DNA of 12,969 nt from Spirochaetaceae bacterium (GTDB taxonomy: Bacteria > Spirochaetota > Spirochaetia > Treponematales > Breznakiellaceae), in assembly GCA_031269165.1 (NCBI GenBank), contig JAISZQ010000159.1:1-12969 (forward strand), in the 5' to 3' direction. Position 1 is the first letter of the stretch; each line of letters starts with the position of its first letter. Both the position numbers and the translations under genes were made by a program. Below the pieces are notes generated by a model, which did no database searches, was not told where the DNA came from, and saw only the letters and a list, made by a program, of their open reading frames with translations. Of this stretch, positions 12,814-12,969 are shown piece after piece.

Positions 12814-12969
12814 GATGCACCTTTTCGAAAGGAATAAATGAGAGTCTATCAATAACTCATGTTACGCAAAAGTGCCATTATCCCCCATGTTAAAAGCAGA
12901 CAGTAATTCCATTCCCCTCTTCAATGATGCCATGTAAATCTGTGATTTTACTGCAAAGTGATTGTACCC
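12814..12969. other. Right edge, no confident gene
   Basis: Two short frames enter from the right edge on the - strand: one of 25 codons ending at 12890 and one of 35 codons ending at 12862. Either could be the C-terminus of a gene outside the window, and the bidirectional terminator beyond them fits that. Neither tail is recognisable. On the + strand AGGA precedes an ATG at 12838 that opens only a five-codon frame. Confidence 0.3.

Overview
The window reads as a chromosomal segment of a GC-rich bacterium. The IF-1 and trigger factor proteins look treponeme-like to me, and the heavy load of palindromic repeats between genes would fit a host-associated treponeme, but that placement is inference from remembered family sequences, not a search. 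There is no phage, plasmid, CRISPR or tRNA signal that I can see.

Layout. 1-859 is a gene-free repeat block: several copies of a roughly 100-bp palindromic element whose ends read GTCATTGCG/CGCAATGAC, and an 11-unit tandem array of self-complementary 23-25 bp units (165-433). A small membrane protein follows (860-1396), then about 300 bp of stacked hairpins (1451-1718) that run into the start of a TPR-repeat lipoprotein gene (to 3407). 3408-3957 is a second gene-free stretch with a 122-bp inverted repeat. Then comes a co-directional run on the + strand: an OmpR-type response regulator and its sensor kinase (3995-6256), trigger factor (tig), clpP overlapping tig by 8 nt, more repeats, and clpX. 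This groups the ribosome-bound chaperone with both parts of the ClpXP protease, next to a two-component system. Convergent to clpX, on the - strand, are infA and an M28 metallopeptidase gene that starts directly after the infA stop codon.

From 11429 to about 12600 the base composition switches abruptly to AT-rich. That island holds a cytidine-deaminase-like gene and a SAM-dependent methyltransferase gene and is probably horizontally acquired. To its right, 12636-12813 contains a long imperfect hairpin, an alternative stem sharing one arm with it, and a strong bidirectional terminator-like hairpin.

The main observations for follow-up: (1) five genes have a -10-like hexamer so close to the start codon that their mRNAs would be leaderless or have leaders of only a few nucleotides; (2) the tandem palindrome array with correlated arm changes; (3) a composite repeat present twice in opposite orientation, one copy reaching the start of the lipoprotein gene; (4) unusual residues at conserved positions in ClpP and the M28 peptidase; (5) the AT-rich island and the structured element beside it.
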